A stretch of 64,000 bases of DNA from Erinaceus europaeus (GCF_950295315.1 NC_080171.1:32294361-32358360); one strand, 5' to 3'. Numbered from the stretch's first letter, positions 37,201-44,825 are shown. The notes: generated by a model not told the origin, from the sequence alone. Numbers and translations are program-made.

Positions 37201-38583
37201 TGGCATCACAAGTACCAGAGTGATGTCTGGTTCTTTCTTTCTCCTCCTATCTTTCTCATAAATAAATAAATAAATAAAATCTTAAAAAAATGGTGAATTC
37301 ACCTTCTTCACCTCATCTTGGATAGAGCATGAAGGAATCATGTTAAGTGAAATAAGCCAAAAAGAGAAGATTGAATATCAGATGAAAGCACTCATGGACA
37401 GAAATTGAGAAATAAGAACAGAAAGGGGAAACACAAAGCAGAACCTGGACTGGATTTGGAGTATTACCAAAGTAAAAGATGGGTGGGGGGTGGGGGGTGG
37501 GGTGCAGCAGAAAAGGTCCTGGTGCATGATGGTAGAGGAGGCCCTGGTCTGGGTGTGAGAGTGCTTTGCAGAAAACTGAGAAAAGTTACACATGTACCAA
37601 CAACAGTATTTAAAGTAATACAGTTAATCTCCCAAATAAAAATATTTTAAAAGATTAGATCATTAGCTAGTGCATAAAGTAAACTTGTGATGTGAGGATA
37701 AATGAACCATGCCTTTAGCTCACTCCATCATATAGAGTAGGTTTGGCAAATGTTTTCTATAATGGATTAGAGAATAAATATTTTGGGCTGGGTGTTGGCA
37801 CACCTGGCTGAGAGTACAACTTATGATGCACAAGGACCTGGGTGTGAACCAGGGCTCCCCATTTGCCATCTGCAGGGGAGACACTTCATGAGTGATAAAG
37901 CAGGGATTCAGGTATCTCCCTTTCTCTCTTACCTCCTTCTTTCCCCACAATTTCTCTCTGTTCTGTCTCATAAAAAGCAAGAGGGGGGGATTGTCCACTG
38001 GGAGATATCTTCATTCAGAATGAAGACATCGAGCTCCAGGGATAATCCTGATGGAAAAAAAATAAAAGAAAAATGAAAAAAAGGAGATAAAGAGAGAAAG
38101 TATTTCAGGCTTTGCAGGTCAGGTATACCTGCTGCAGCTCTTCAGTTGCAGTGTTGCTGTATGTGAGTGACAGGGTGTGATGGTATTCCAATAAAACTTT
38201 ATTTGTGGATAATAAGTACCTCTCACAATTAGGTCTAATATCCTTCCCTTTGGAATACACCTGGCTTTTAGCTTCAGATTTCCCCACCATTCCTTTACTA
38301 ATGAAACTTGTAAGCATAACCTCATTATTTCCAAGTCCATACTCTCTTTTTTGAGAAACATAAAGTTCTAGTCAAGGGTTACGTTAAAGAATTCTTGTTC
38401 ATTTATGACGCTAAGACTCTAGGATCAAAGGTATCTAGTCCAAATAATCAATGATCTTTTCTTTTTCTTAGATTGAAAATTCTTCATCTCTATGGCTGCA
38501 ACATTACTTCTGATCTGTACAAAATAAAAGAAGCTTACAAAACAGTCAAAATTTTTCATAACATTTCCACATTCACCAGTTAG
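19818..38583 (+). CDS. 3' end of an AMN1/FBXL-like leucine-rich-repeat gene (five exons)
   Basis: Five exons (19818-20007, 23711-23838, 24235-24351, 34034-34144, 38472-38583) join in frame with phases 0, 2, 2, 2 and canonical AG/GT borders, ending in TAG. The roughly 218 residues contain successive cysteine-type LRRs (LVLSSC, YLDVSGC, YLDLSST, VKLNFC, LHLYGC), as in AMN1 and the FBXL F-box proteins. The unusual 'LDLSSTRIS' repeat resembles the equivalent AMN1 repeat. Such proteins are usually ligand- or substrate-binding subunits, but no F-box is visible here. The 5' exons were not found and may lie left of the window. Open frames, splice sites and matching phases argue for a real gene. I cannot name the orthologue. 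Confidence 0.85.
20212..20700 (-). mobile_element. Solo LTR with 6-bp target-site duplication, in LRR-gene intron
   Basis: The 489-bp TG...CA element is flanked by perfect 'cctaag' (20206-20211 and 20701-20706). The minus-strand AATAAA is near 20293. It contains two diverged copies of a roughly 60-bp G-rich block (20463-20505 and 20520-20565). It is the same family as 11661-12024. It lies only 205 bp after an exon donor and in antisense to the gene. Confidence 0.93.
20707..21035. other. Intronic DNA, nothing recognised
   Basis: No exon or repeat recognised between the LTR and the next SINE. Confidence 0.4.
21036..21205 (-). mobile_element. SINE, decayed
   Basis: T-run, 'gagagagaggtagaaaaggag', 'ccacttgtgatg' and 'cctgtaggtgggag' read as a minus-strand hedgehog-like SINE. 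Confidence 0.65.
21206..22400. other. Intronic DNA, nothing recognised
   Basis: AT-rich intron sequence with a T20 run near 21885-21904. No exon found. Confidence 0.4.
22401..22647 (+). pseudogene. U6-mRNA chimeric retrocopy with target-site duplication
   Basis: U6 (22411-22517) runs directly into about 110 bases of unrelated sequence (22518-22626). This ends in a polyadenylation signal AATAAA (22627-22632) and a short A-tail. The unit is flanked by 'aaacaataag' at 22401-22410 and 22638-22647. This is the hallmark of L1-mediated template switching, in which reverse transcriptase jumps from a polyadenylated RNA onto U6. I do not recognise the 3' partner. Confidence 0.9.
22411..22517 (+). ncRNA. 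U6 snRNA full-length retrocopy
   Basis: 107 bases that, as far as I can judge, match the mammalian U6 sequence from the 5' GTGCTCGCTTCGGC stem-loop through ACAGAGA, the AGC triad and the terminal TATTTTT. U6 forms the catalytic core of the spliceosome. This copy has no visible TATA/PSE promoter at the usual upstream spacing. It is fused to an mRNA-like tail and flanked by a direct repeat, so it is probably a processed copy, not an active gene. Confidence 0.93.
22737..22945 (-). mobile_element. tRNA-derived SINE (short ERI-like type)
   Basis: T-rich edge, 'gacacagccagaaatcaaga', 'gtttcaccactcaaa' and 'ggggactgggagcttgaacc', then the tRNA-like head on the minus strand. Confidence 0.85.
23044..23258 (-). 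mobile_element. tRNA-derived SINE (short ERI-like type)
   Basis: Same order of blocks as the copy 300 bp to the left: 'gagacagaaattgagg', 'cttcaccacttgtgaagc', 'gcaggtggggaccaggg', then 'gccactgcctagcccc' at the head. Confidence 0.88.
23711..23838 (+). CDS. LRR gene, exon
   Basis: Acceptor 'cactgcctcttgcag' and donor GTACTT at 23839. It enters in phase 0 and leaves after two codon bases. It encodes VRDGIVHFIVTRCPKLENL and LSSCSQVTDVSL, one cysteine-type LRR. Confidence 0.9.
24168..24193 (+). repeat. Poly(A) run before an exon
   Basis: About 26 consecutive A, 40 bp upstream of the next exon's acceptor. Confidence 0.95.
24235..24351 (+). CDS. LRR gene, exon
   Basis: Acceptor 'cttaaactccacag' and donor GTAGGA at 24352, phase 2 to phase 2. 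It encodes YLDVSGCQQVTNAGIHALAR and YLDLSSTRISKR, the clearest LRR_CC repeats of the gene. Confidence 0.92.
24563..24865 (-). mobile_element. Long hedgehog-like SINE
   Basis: 'ttttgttgcccttgttgttt', 'ggatagtacagagagaaatg', 'agacacctgcagacctact' and 'gcgactcccctgcag', then the tRNA-like head at the right. Flanks 'gggtagcc' and 'gggtaacc' may be the aged target-site duplication. Confidence 0.92.
25075..25283 (-). mobile_element. tRNA-derived SINE (short ERI-like type)
   Basis: 'ttatttgatagaagagaggg', 'cttcactactcatgaaac' and 'ggggactgggggcttgaac', then the head with 'caccaccacttgac'. Confidence 0.8.
25415..25585 (-). mobile_element. SINE (type with 'gagcactgctcagctctg') and (GA)n
   Basis: A GA microsatellite (25434-25470) precedes 'ccagagcactgctcagctct' and 'ggttgtgctggggactgaac'. 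The tRNA-like head is decayed. Confidence 0.75.
25710..26203 (+). mobile_element. SINE interrupted by an L1 3' end
   Basis: The SINE head (25710-25771) and body (26016-26203, 'gctgcaggtgtctctc' onward) are flanked by 'ttcagtctg' at 25701-25709 and 26204-26212. A 229-bp L1 piece separates the halves. Confidence 0.88.
25772..26000 (-). mobile_element. 229-bp 5'-truncated L1 3' end nested in a SINE
   Basis: Starts with the T-run and 'tttaagaaaggataaattaac' and stops at 'gaacatgggcgttgac'. It is flanked by a perfect 15-bp duplication 'tgaggacctggtttt' (25757-25771 and 26001-26015). Its sequence is close to the young L1 3'UTR. Confidence 0.95.
26350..26510 (-). mobile_element. SINE (type with 'ggcttgtggtggtgcagag') with (TTTA)n edge
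   Basis: A (TTAT)n edge, then 'cagatctggcttgtggtggt', 'tttggagcctcaggcatgag' and 'cataaccattatgctat'. Confidence 0.85.
26511..27342. other. Intronic DNA, nothing recognised
   Basis: AT-rich, no exon or clear repeat. Confidence 0.4.
27359..27652 (+). mobile_element. Long hedgehog-like SINE with 16-bp target-site duplication
   Basis: Complete element: tRNA-like head ('gtagcacagtgggttaag' A-box region, 'ggttcaagcccc' B box), 'cacaggcattgaagcagg', pyrimidine block and A-rich tail. It is flanked by 'aagatatggcactgtt' at 27343-27358 and 27653-27668. Confidence 0.96.
27669..28399. other. Intronic DNA, nothing recognised
   Basis: AT-rich, no exon or clear repeat. Confidence 0.4.
28400..28685 (+). 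mobile_element. SINE, decayed, with (AAAC)n
   Basis: 'gtagtgaagcagatttgcag', pyrimidine block, an (AAAC)n run near 28565-28590 and the 'cccagtggtaagcctggtgg' 3' part. Confidence 0.8.
28996..29115 (-). mobile_element. SINE fragment ('gagcactactcagctctgac' type)
   Basis: Shares the 'caggggattatacc' and 'gagcctcaggcatgaagg' blocks with 26350-26510. Confidence 0.75.
29663..29986 (+). mobile_element. Long hedgehog-like SINE with 17-bp target-site duplication
   Basis: Nearly consensus head 'ggggtcgggcggtggcgcag' and 'cacctgcaggggagtcgctt', complete to the 'cagcaataaccctggagg' tail. It is flanked by 'aaaaattagtgacctag' at 29646-29662 and 29987-30003. The good head and perfect duplication suggest a recent insertion. 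The B-box half of the head carries a small deletion after 'ggatcccgg'. Confidence 0.96.
30440..30815 (+). mobile_element. Old L1 3'-end fragment
   Basis: Resembles the ORF2 C-terminal and early 3'UTR region ('cttggacagaacttgaggat', 'gttgagtgagactaagccag') and is similar to 38885-39190. No open frame remains. Confidence 0.7.
30950..31070 (-). mobile_element. SINE fragment
   Basis: Decayed copy with 'gtagtactctggtatgcagt' and 'gggattgaactggggcttc'. Confidence 0.55.
31405..31690 (+). mobile_element. Long hedgehog-like SINE
   Basis: Head 'gttggtggtgcactgggtta', body 'caagctgtgaagcaggtctg' and a complete tail. The imperfect flanks 'aaagcaaatgg' and 'aaagtaaatgg' are probably an aged target-site duplication. 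Confidence 0.88.
31730..32515 (+). mobile_element. Probable old L1 3'UTR
   Basis: Blocks such as 'cctagaatgtttcc', 'gactctgagctcagtctg' and 'gaggttatacaggcacctgt' match, in reverse orientation, the 3'UTR copies of 7640-11640. The copy is diverged; its tail is not obvious. Confidence 0.5.
32565..32805 (-). mobile_element. Long hedgehog-like SINE
   Basis: 'gatattgctgtggctcagtt', 'ccactactcctggtggccat' and 'gacaccagcagatctgtttc', then a decayed head. Confidence 0.85.
33058..33830 (-). mobile_element. Long SINE split by a solo LTR
   Basis: The SINE tail (33058-33127, 'cccttttgttgcccttgttg') and body/head (33636-33830, 'ggataggacagagaaaaatg', 'acacctgcagacctgcttca') flank the LTR. Confidence 0.92.
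33128..33629 (-). mobile_element. Solo LTR nested in a SINE, 6-bp target-site duplication
   Basis: The 502-bp element reads TGTTGG...CTGGCA on the minus strand and is flanked by perfect 'gatgtc' (33122-33127 and 33630-33635). It has a TATATATA box at 33365-33372 and a downstream AATAAA (complement near 33200). Two tandem-like copies of a roughly 50-bp block ('ggtggagcaaaaagagatgg' and 'ggcggagcaaaaagagagta') lie in U3. Class II ERV-like by duplication length; no internal genes. Confidence 0.95.
34034..34144 (+). CDS. LRR gene, exon
   Basis: Acceptor 'tattcttccttcttgccag' and donor GTAAGA at 34145, phase 2 to phase 2. It encodes VYLLADYCHANLECVKLNFC and VTLDAIKKLCKNCR, one LRR. The strong splice sites and uninterrupted frame support function. 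Confidence 0.92.
34233..34292 (+). repeat. (CA)n microsatellite
   Basis: About 60 bp of CA with a few CG interruptions, 90 bp downstream of an exon. Confidence 0.97.
34571..34639 (+). mobile_element. SINE tRNA-like head only
   Basis: 'ggggagtcaggcggtagtgc' to 'aagcgcaaggactagagtaa' is present, then homology stops abruptly with no body or tail. Confidence 0.8.
34640..35084. other. Intronic DNA, nothing recognised
   Basis: AT-rich sequence without a recognisable exon or repeat. Confidence 0.4.
35085..35215 (+). mobile_element. Short SINE fragment
   Basis: 'gattatgcaaagagactttt', 'cccaggttcaatctccc' and 'aatcagtgctctgataaaaa' read as a + strand copy of the 26350-type SINE. Confidence 0.75.
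35220..35964. other. Intronic DNA, nothing recognised
   Basis: AT-rich sequence without a recognisable exon or repeat. Confidence 0.4.
35968..36145 (+). mobile_element. SINE with CT/CA microsatellite tail
   Basis: tRNA-like 'gtgactcagtgggtaaagca', then 'tggagcactgctctggcatc' and a (CT)n(CA)n run at 36068-36132. Confidence 0.75.
36316..36685 (-). mobile_element. Long hedgehog-like SINE
   Basis: 'gcctccagagttattgctgt', 'gacacctgcagacctgcttc', then the head ending 'ccactgcactaccacccagt'. Flanks 'gaggagtt' on both sides are a plausible target-site duplication. Confidence 0.9.
37133..37286 (+). mobile_element. tRNA-derived SINE with 14-bp target-site duplication
   Basis: A third SINE type: A-box-like 'gtggataaagcatcggactc', B-box-like 'acttcaatccctggc', an (AAAT)n tail. 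It is flanked by 'aaaatggtgaattc' at 37119-37132 and 37287-37300 inside L1 sequence. Confidence 0.95.
37478..37503 (+). repeat. G-rich tract, possible G-quadruplex
   Basis: Four or more runs of three to six G separated by single T, in the early 3'UTR of an L1 relic. Confidence 0.8.
37790..38062 (+). mobile_element. tRNA-derived SINE (ERI-like)
   Basis: 'gggtgttggcacacctggct', 'gcacaaggacctgggtgtga', 'ctgcaggggagacacttcat', pyrimidine block and the 'gataatcctgatgg' tail. Confidence 0.85.
38472..38583 (+). CDS. LRR gene, last coding exon
   Basis: Acceptor 'gatcttttctttttcttag'. The first base completes the codon split by the previous exon. It encodes LKILHLYGCNITSDLYKIKE and ends in TAG at 38581-38583. 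A variant polyadenylation signal AATTAAA lies at 38662-38668, about 80 bp after the stop, so the 3'UTR may be short. Confidence 0.9.
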
Positions 38584-38884
38584 TATTATTATGGAAATGG
38601 ACTTTTTAGCAAGCAAAAAATTTAGAATGTATTGAAGTTAAATATGCCTAGAATTTTTCCTAATTAAAGTGGGGTGCAAATTACTATATAGAAATACCGA
38701 GGACCAGGAATATCAAAACAATTCTGAAAATTGAGTAACAAAATTGGAGGCCTTCCACTATTTCACTTCAAGATTTATTTGAAGCAGTATAATCAGACCA
38801 TGTTGTTTTGAACAGAACATTACTATTTGTATATGGCTCTGAGTATAATAGTCATTTTGATGATCAGGTCATTTCCTTTGCAAT

Positions 38885-39190
38885 ATCATGCTCAGAACTT
38901 GAAGGCATCATGTTGAGTGAGACAAGCCAGAAAGAGAAAGACCAATACCAAATGCTCTCACTTCTAAGTGGAACTTAAGAGCAAAGAATTGTAAGGGAAA
39001 ACATAAGGTGAAACTTCGACTGGGTGTGGTAGATTGCACCAAAGCAAAGGAAAATGGAGAAGGAAGGAGATAGGATAAAGAGACACTGGGACCCTTATGT
39101 ATCTCCTAGATACCAATCAAGGGGAGAGGAGAAGTTGTGCCTAAGTATTAAAGACTATACTGTAAACCATTATACCCCCCATAAAATTAA
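38885..39190 (+). mobile_element. Old L1 3'-end fragment
   Basis: 'cttgaaggcatcatgttgag' and 'gagacaagccagaaagagaa', with the same order as 30440-30815. It ends in a purine tract. Confidence 0.7.
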
Positions 39191-39262
39191 GCAAAGGAGG
39201 AAGAACAGGAGAAGGAGGAGAAGAAGGAGGAGGAAGAGGAGAAGGAGTAGGAGAAGAAGAAG
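39190..39262 (+). repeat. Purine-rich (GGA/GAA)n tract
   Basis: Continuous A/G sequence following the L1 relic, probably grown from its tail. The Arg-rich ORF across it is an artefact. Confidence 0.9.
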
Positions 39263-40240
39263 AAATAGAAAACATTGCTATTCAACTATCCATGCAATGT
39301 TGAGAGAATACAAGGCAATAGTACAAAGTAAAATCTGGAAGCAGATATATACTTATTTAATTTCTGATCAATGCAGCTTGATGGAATGAGGATCGTTTTT
39401 CATTCATTTCTTGTGTGTGTGTTTCACATTCAGATGGAGATGTAGAGAGAAATACCACAATACTGGATCTTGAATCATCTTTTTTTTGTTTTCTAAACAT
39501 TTTTCCCAGTGTCTTATGTTTCATGATAAATCTGGTAAAGACATAATTAGAGAAAAAGCTACTATATCTAAATTAACTAAATTATTAATAATCAATGCTC
39601 TCAGAGACCTTTGTGAATTATAATGTGTCTCATTTGCATAGCTTGGTAAACCTTTTCTTCTAAAGGAGACAAGATTAAAAATTTTGCAAACTGATATGTT
39701 AGCATACAAATGGTGCAGTATGTGTTAATTGAAAATAAACTATTTTGCAGAGAAAAAAATGGTTTCAGTAAAAATGTTTGATTTACAGAACTTATGGAGG
39801 ATGTGACGCTGATATGACTGCGACATTTGTCCCCATCAATCGCCAGGGTTGATTCAGCTGATCTGGCTTTCTAGGTTGGTGTCCCCCTCCTCCCTCACCA
39901 CTCCATGTGTGTCCCTCTGGAAGCTGCATGCTCAGACAAAGAGGACAGCCTTCCCCTAATAGAGATGGACGTGTTTTTGGTCAATGGTATATGAGTAGCT
40001 GTGCTCCCCTGCTAGACCCTCTAAACAAGTTCTCAGGGTCCTTTTGTAGGAGAATATAGGGTAGTCAGGCATCCAAGACTCCAGACACATCCAAATGAGA
40101 CACTGCATATGGCAGTCTCCCTTTCTTAAAAAAAAAAATTATGGAAAAACCTGCTTGAGCCTGATTTTCACTGTACTCACTTTATCTTTTCCCTACATAC
40201 AAAATATAAAGTGTGAACTTTTAAATTTGTTTATTAGTGA
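39263..40240. other. Unassigned intergenic DNA
   Basis: No exon or clear repeat recognised downstream of the LRR gene. Confidence 0.35.
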
Positions 40241-40257
40241 TTTAAAAGTAGTTTATA

Positions 40258-40453
40258 GGGGCCGAGTAGTGGCTCACCTGTTTGAGTGCATGTATTACAA
40301 TGCTCAAGGACCCAGGTTCAAGCCCCCTGGTCTCCACCTACAGGGGGGAAAGCTTTGCGAGTGAAGCAATGCTGCAGGTGTCTCTCTCACCTATCACCCC
40401 TTTGCTTCTTGATTTCTGACTATCTCTATCCAATAAACAAAGATTAAAAATTT
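40258..40453 (+). mobile_element. Short ERI-like SINE with 17-bp target-site duplication
   Basis: Complete: 'ggccgagtagtggctcacct' head, 'ggttcaagccccc' B box, 'gaaagctttgcgagtgaag', 'ctatctctatccaataaac' tail. It is flanked by 'tttaaaagtagtttata' at 40241-40257 and 40454-40470. Confidence 0.97.
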
Positions 40454-40589
40454 TTTAAAAGTAGTTTATAAGGTTATCAAATTATAGGAGTAGAATTCCA
40501 CACTGCATTTGCACTCACCACCAAAGTTTTGTGCCCCTACCATCCCAATGATAATCATGTTTTCATAAAGTCTTAAGACAGTTTGATTT

Positions 40590-40870
40590 TTTTTAATTTT
40601 TAAAAATTTTTATCTATAAAATAGAAATATTGACAAGACCATAGGATTCAATTGTGTACAATTTCACACAATTCCCACCACCAGAACTCTATATTCAGTC
40701 CCCTTCCTTGATAGCTTTCCTATTCTTTAACCCTCTGGGAGTATGGAACCAGGGTCATTATGGGGTGCAGAAGGTGGAATGTCTGGCTTCTGTAATTGCT
40801 TCCCCGCTGAACATGGGCATTGGCAGGTCAATTCATACTCCCAGCCTGTCTGTTTCCCTAGTGGGGCAGG
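40590..40870 (-). mobile_element. L1 3' end, 5'-truncated
   Basis: T-rich edge, 'attcccaccaccagaactct', 'gggtcattatggggtgcaga' and 'gaacatgggcattggcaggt'. Confidence 0.9.
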
Positions 40871-40911
40871 GTGATTTCTTATTCATCCCTCCCTGTGTGC
40901 CTCCCTCCTTT

Positions 40912-41042
40912 TAGCTCTCCTCTCTCCCCTCCCCTCCCCTTCCCTCCCCTCTCCTCTCCCCTCTCCTCTCCTCTCTCCTCCCCTTTTCCCCTCCTCTCCC
41001 CTCCCTTCCCCTCTCCTCTCCCCTCCCCTCCCCTTTTTCTTT
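40912..41042 (+). repeat. Pyrimidine-rich (CCCCT/CTCT)n low-complexity tract
   Basis: About 130 bp with almost only C and T, directly beyond the L1 3' end. ORFs over it are artefacts. Confidence 0.95.
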
Positions 41043-41044
41043 TA

Positions 41045-41995
41045 TTGGAGGGGGGAACTAATGGTTTATAATCTATAGTCAACAGTGAAATACAGTATTT
41101 GTTACACGTGTAACATTTCCCAATTTTCTGCATAACACTCTAACACCCACCTAGATCTTCCTCCATCATTATGTTCCAAGGCCTGAACACCACCCCCCAC
41201 TGCCTCAGAGTCCTTTACGTTGGTGCAATACACCAAATCCAGTCCAAGTTCTGTTTTGTGTTTCCTCTTTCTGTTATTTCTCAACTTCTGTCTATGAGTG
41301 CTTTCATCTGATATTCAACCTTCTCTTATTGGCTTATCTCAGTTAACATGATTCCTTCATGCTCCATCTAAAATGAGTTGAAGAAGGTGAATTCACTATT
41401 CTTAATAGCTGAATTGTGTAGATAGACCATTGTGTAGATAGACCACAACTTTCTCAGGCACTCCTTTGTTGTTGGACACCTGGGTTGCTTACAGTTTTTG
41501 TCTATTATAAATTGTGCTGCTATGAACACAAATCTTTTTAGATGGGTGTATTTAGGTTCTTTAGGATATATCCAAAGGAAGGGAATTGTAGGGTCATAGG
41601 GTAGCCTTCTGAGAATTTTCTAGCCTTCTGGGAATTTTTCAGACTGCTCTCCATAGGGGTTGTACTAATTTACACTCCATCAGCAGTGCAAAGGGGTTCC
41701 TTTACTTCCACAACTTCTCTAATATTTGTTGTTATCATTTCTGACGTATGACATTCTCACAGGAGTGAAGTGATATCTCACTATTTTCTTAATTTGCATT
41801 TATCTGACAATCAATGACTTGGGACATTTTTCATATGATTGTTGGCCTTTCGGATCTCTTCTTTGGTTAATATTCTATTCATATCATCTCTCCATTTTGG
41901 AATGAGGCCATTTGGTTTTTTTTTTTTTTTTTTTGCTGAGTGTGGTGGTGTATTTATATATTTTGGCTATTAGCCATGTATGGCATGTAAAGATC
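41045..41995 (-). mobile_element. Old L1 3' region and ORF2 C-terminus
   Basis: Reads on the minus strand as early 3'UTR then ORF2 C-terminal relic (for example the complement of 'ctccataggggttgtactaa', homologous to the Cys-motif region). Many stops. Confidence 0.8.
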
Positions 41996-41999
41996 TCCT

Positions 42000-42336
42000 A
42001 TTCTCCTTTCTTTCTCTCCTTCTTCCTTCCTTTTTTTTTTCTTTCTCTTTCTCTCCCTTTTTTGTTGCCTTCAGGGTTATCTCTGGAGCTTGATATCCAC
42101 ACTGTGAATCCACTACTCCTATTGGCTATCTTTTCCCATTGTTGTTGTTGTTGTTGTTGTTGGATAGGACAGAGAGAAATTGAGGGAGGAGGGGAAGACA
42201 AAGGCACGAGAGATAAAGATAGACACCTGCAGACCTGCTTCACCGCTTCCAAATTAACCCCCCTGCAAATGGGGAATTGGTGGCACAAACCAGGATCCTT
42301 GTGCTGGCCCTTGCGCTCCATACTTTGTGCACTTAA
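42000..42336 (-). mobile_element. Long hedgehog-like SINE
   Basis: Pyrimidine-rich edge, a (TTG)n run near 42138-42162, 'ggataggacagagagaaatt' and 'gacacctgcagacctgcttc', then a decayed head. Confidence 0.88.
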
Positions 42337-42341
42337 GTAAA

Positions 42342-42912
42342 GACAAATCAAGAATATACGTCAATATATAGGGGCCTGAGTAGTGGCACACATGGTAGAG
42401 TGCACACATTACCAAGTACAAGGACCTGGGTTCAAGCCTCTGATCCCTACCTAAAGGAGGGAAACTTCACAAGTTGAAACAGTGCTACAGGTATCTCTCT
42501 GTCTCTCCATCTCTATTTCCCAATCCCTCTAAATTTCTCTCAGCCCTACCAAATACAAAATAATACATAGAATTTAAATATATAAATATATAAATATTAA
42601 ATATATGTGCATATACACATATATAATGCTAAATAAATATGCCATATTTTAATACTGGAACCACATTTAATACATTCTTTTAGGCTCCTATCTTGATGAT
42701 TTTCTTTTCATTCTGTAAAACCATAGCTGGACAGCCCTTAAGCACCATTGTTTTGTTTTGGTGGGTTGTTTGTTTATCTTAGAGACAGAGAGAGACTGAG
42801 AGTGCACAGCACCAAAGCTTCCTTCAATACAATACAATGGGGGCCAGGCTTAAACCTGGGTTGTACACATGGCAGAGCATTGCACTATCCAAGTGAGTTA
42901 TTATGCCAGCCA
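42342..42912 (+). repeat. Inverted duplication, left arm
   Basis: 571 bp whose reverse complement aligns end to end with 46360-46934. By eye identity is about 90 percent. It contains a short ERI-like SINE (42375-42575, +), about 200 bp of otherwise unique AT-rich sequence and a second SINE (42770-42912, -). Because the unique middle is shared, this is one duplicated segment, not two independent SINE insertions. Confidence 0.93.
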
Positions 42913-42924
42913 AAGTATCACTTA

Positions 42925-43070
42925 TTTTTTTATTATTTATTTATAAAAAGGAAACATTGACAAAACCATAGGATAAGAGGGGTACAACTCCACACAGTTC
43001 CCACCACCAGAACTCCGTATCCCATCTCCTCCCTTGATAGCTCTCCTATTCTTATTTTATCACTCTGGAG
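42925..43070 (-). mobile_element. L1 3' end, short
   Basis: 'tttataaaaaggaaacattg', 'aagaggggtacaactccaca', 'gttcccaccaccagaactcc' and a break near 43070. Confidence 0.88.
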
Positions 43071-43074
43071 CTCA

Positions 43075-44510
43075 TTAGTTCTTAGTTGATGGTAGTGCCT
43101 CTCACCTCCTCCCACCTCAGGACATTCATCACGGTCTGGAGACATTTTTAGTTATCACAATTTGAGGAGCGTTAGAAGCTACTGGTTCTGGTTCGCAGTA
43201 GTTAGAGACAAAGGATGTTGCTAAACATACTATGAAGTAGAGGACCAGCTCCCATACCCACAAGTTGAGAAAACCTGTACCTTACTTTGTAAACCTTCAG
43301 ATATCCCCCAATTAAAGAAAGAAAATCAAACACTTCATTTGAGCTTTTAAAGTCTTCTAAATCCGTTCATCTCCATTACAACTCCTATGAACACCCAAAT
43401 TCTCTATATTTGATTGTATATTGAACTGAATAGCTTTTTTATTTTGATGGCAAATGTTAATATTAAACTTCCTTTAATTTTTCTCTCCTCAACCAAATAA
43501 CTTTACAGTCTCAGTGGAAGAGTTAGATTGTTTTTCCTACCAAAGTTTCAGCCATTTCATTGTGACTTGTCACTCAAGGACACTACTTAGCATGCATTAT
43601 GGGAGCTCACGTAACAGGTCACTAGAATATTATTTTTAGAGTCCTTTTTATGGTTTTATCTTCAGTGTTAAAAACCAATCTATCTGCAATTTATTTTGGA
43701 TCCAGTGTGATTTGTAGATCAACCTTTTATTCCTGGATTTCTACCTCATTGTCTCAATATCCTTTATTCAATCATAACTTCTTCTGCATGAATTTAAATC
43801 TCACCTATGCATTATGCTGAATTCATGTATGTTTTTGTATTTTTTTATGTACTTTTAAAAATCTGTTGAAGAATCATGTATTTAAAAATGACTCCTCAAC
43901 TTACAGAAGTCCTGTAAACTTTTTGTTTTGTTTTTATTCATATTTTATGTGTTTTGTTTATACATCACAAATACTTGTCATAAGAAAGTGGAGAAAAGAA
44001 AGAGTTAAGTTTGGGGCTAATCTATTAGGAACAGTCATCTTGACAGTGTACATGAAGTTTTCATATGTATCAGTGAGAAAGTAGAAGTCAGTTGACAGAA
44101 AGTGTAGGAAACCTTGTTTATCACAAATGGTTTGGTATTTCTACAAAACTTATCACAAGATAGTAAGGAAAGCTTTAGAATAGCCCAGCTATGTACTCAG
44201 GGGAAAGCCAAGGTTTTATATCTCTCTCATTTTTTTTTCAGGAAAGAAAAGAAAGAAATAAGCATTTCTTTTTCTATCTTAGTATCCAGAAACAAATCAC
44301 CAGGAATTGGAGATAACAGAGCAACCTTTCAGAGCTAATGAATTGTAAGGTAAGGAGAGCTTGCCTATAGCTCTCATTAGCACCACTTTTAGAAAGATTA
44401 ACACTTCTGTGGCTGCCCAAGGATTTTAAAAATTAAAGATAATCTTGTTAGAACATGTTTCTCAAAATGGTCAAAGATATTATTGGCAAGAAGAGCCTTG
44501 TGAGCAGCTC
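43075..44510. other. Unassigned intergenic DNA within the inverted-repeat spacer
   Basis: No exon and no repeat recognised. Confidence 0.35.
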
Positions 44511-44514
44511 AATT

Positions 44515-44825
44515 TCTTTTTTAAAAATTTTAAAAATATTTATTTATTTTCCATTTTGTTGCCCTTGTTTTTCTATTGTTGTTTTAGTTATTATTGTTGT
44601 TACTGATGTCTGTCCTTGTTGTTGGATAGGACAGAGAGAAATGGAGAAAGGAGGGGAAGACAGAAAGGGGGAGAGAAAGACAGACACCTGCAGACCTGCT
44701 TCACCACCTGTGAAGCGACTCCCCTGCAGGTGGGGAGCCGGGGGCTCGAACCCAGGTCCTTACGTCAGGCCTTGCGCTTCGCGCCGCCACGTGCGCTTAA
44801 CCGGCTGTGCTATCACTCAACTCCC
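44515..44825 (-). mobile_element. Long hedgehog-like SINE
   Basis: Near-consensus: 'ggataggacagagagaaatg', 'cacctgtgaagcgactcccc', 'gcttcgcgccgccacgtgcg', 'ttaaccggctgtgctatc'. Confidence 0.95.

Larger units (their letters stand above)
36700..37650 (+). mobile_element. Old L1 ORF2 C-terminus/3' fragment, split by a SINE
   Basis: Blocks 'ggactacattaaattgaaaa', 'cttctgcacagcaaaagaaa' and 'ccaaaatatataaagagctc' match ORF2. After the SINE (37133-37286) it resumes into the early 3'UTR ('agcatgaaggaatcatgtta'). Confidence 0.85.

Noticed and set aside
39054..39389. Arg-rich ORF of 111 codons.
   Set aside because: It crosses a GGA/GAA microsatellite at the end of an L1 relic.
40871..41133. Pro/Ser-rich and Glu/Gly-rich ORFs.
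   Set aside because: They translate a CT-rich low-complexity tract on either strand.
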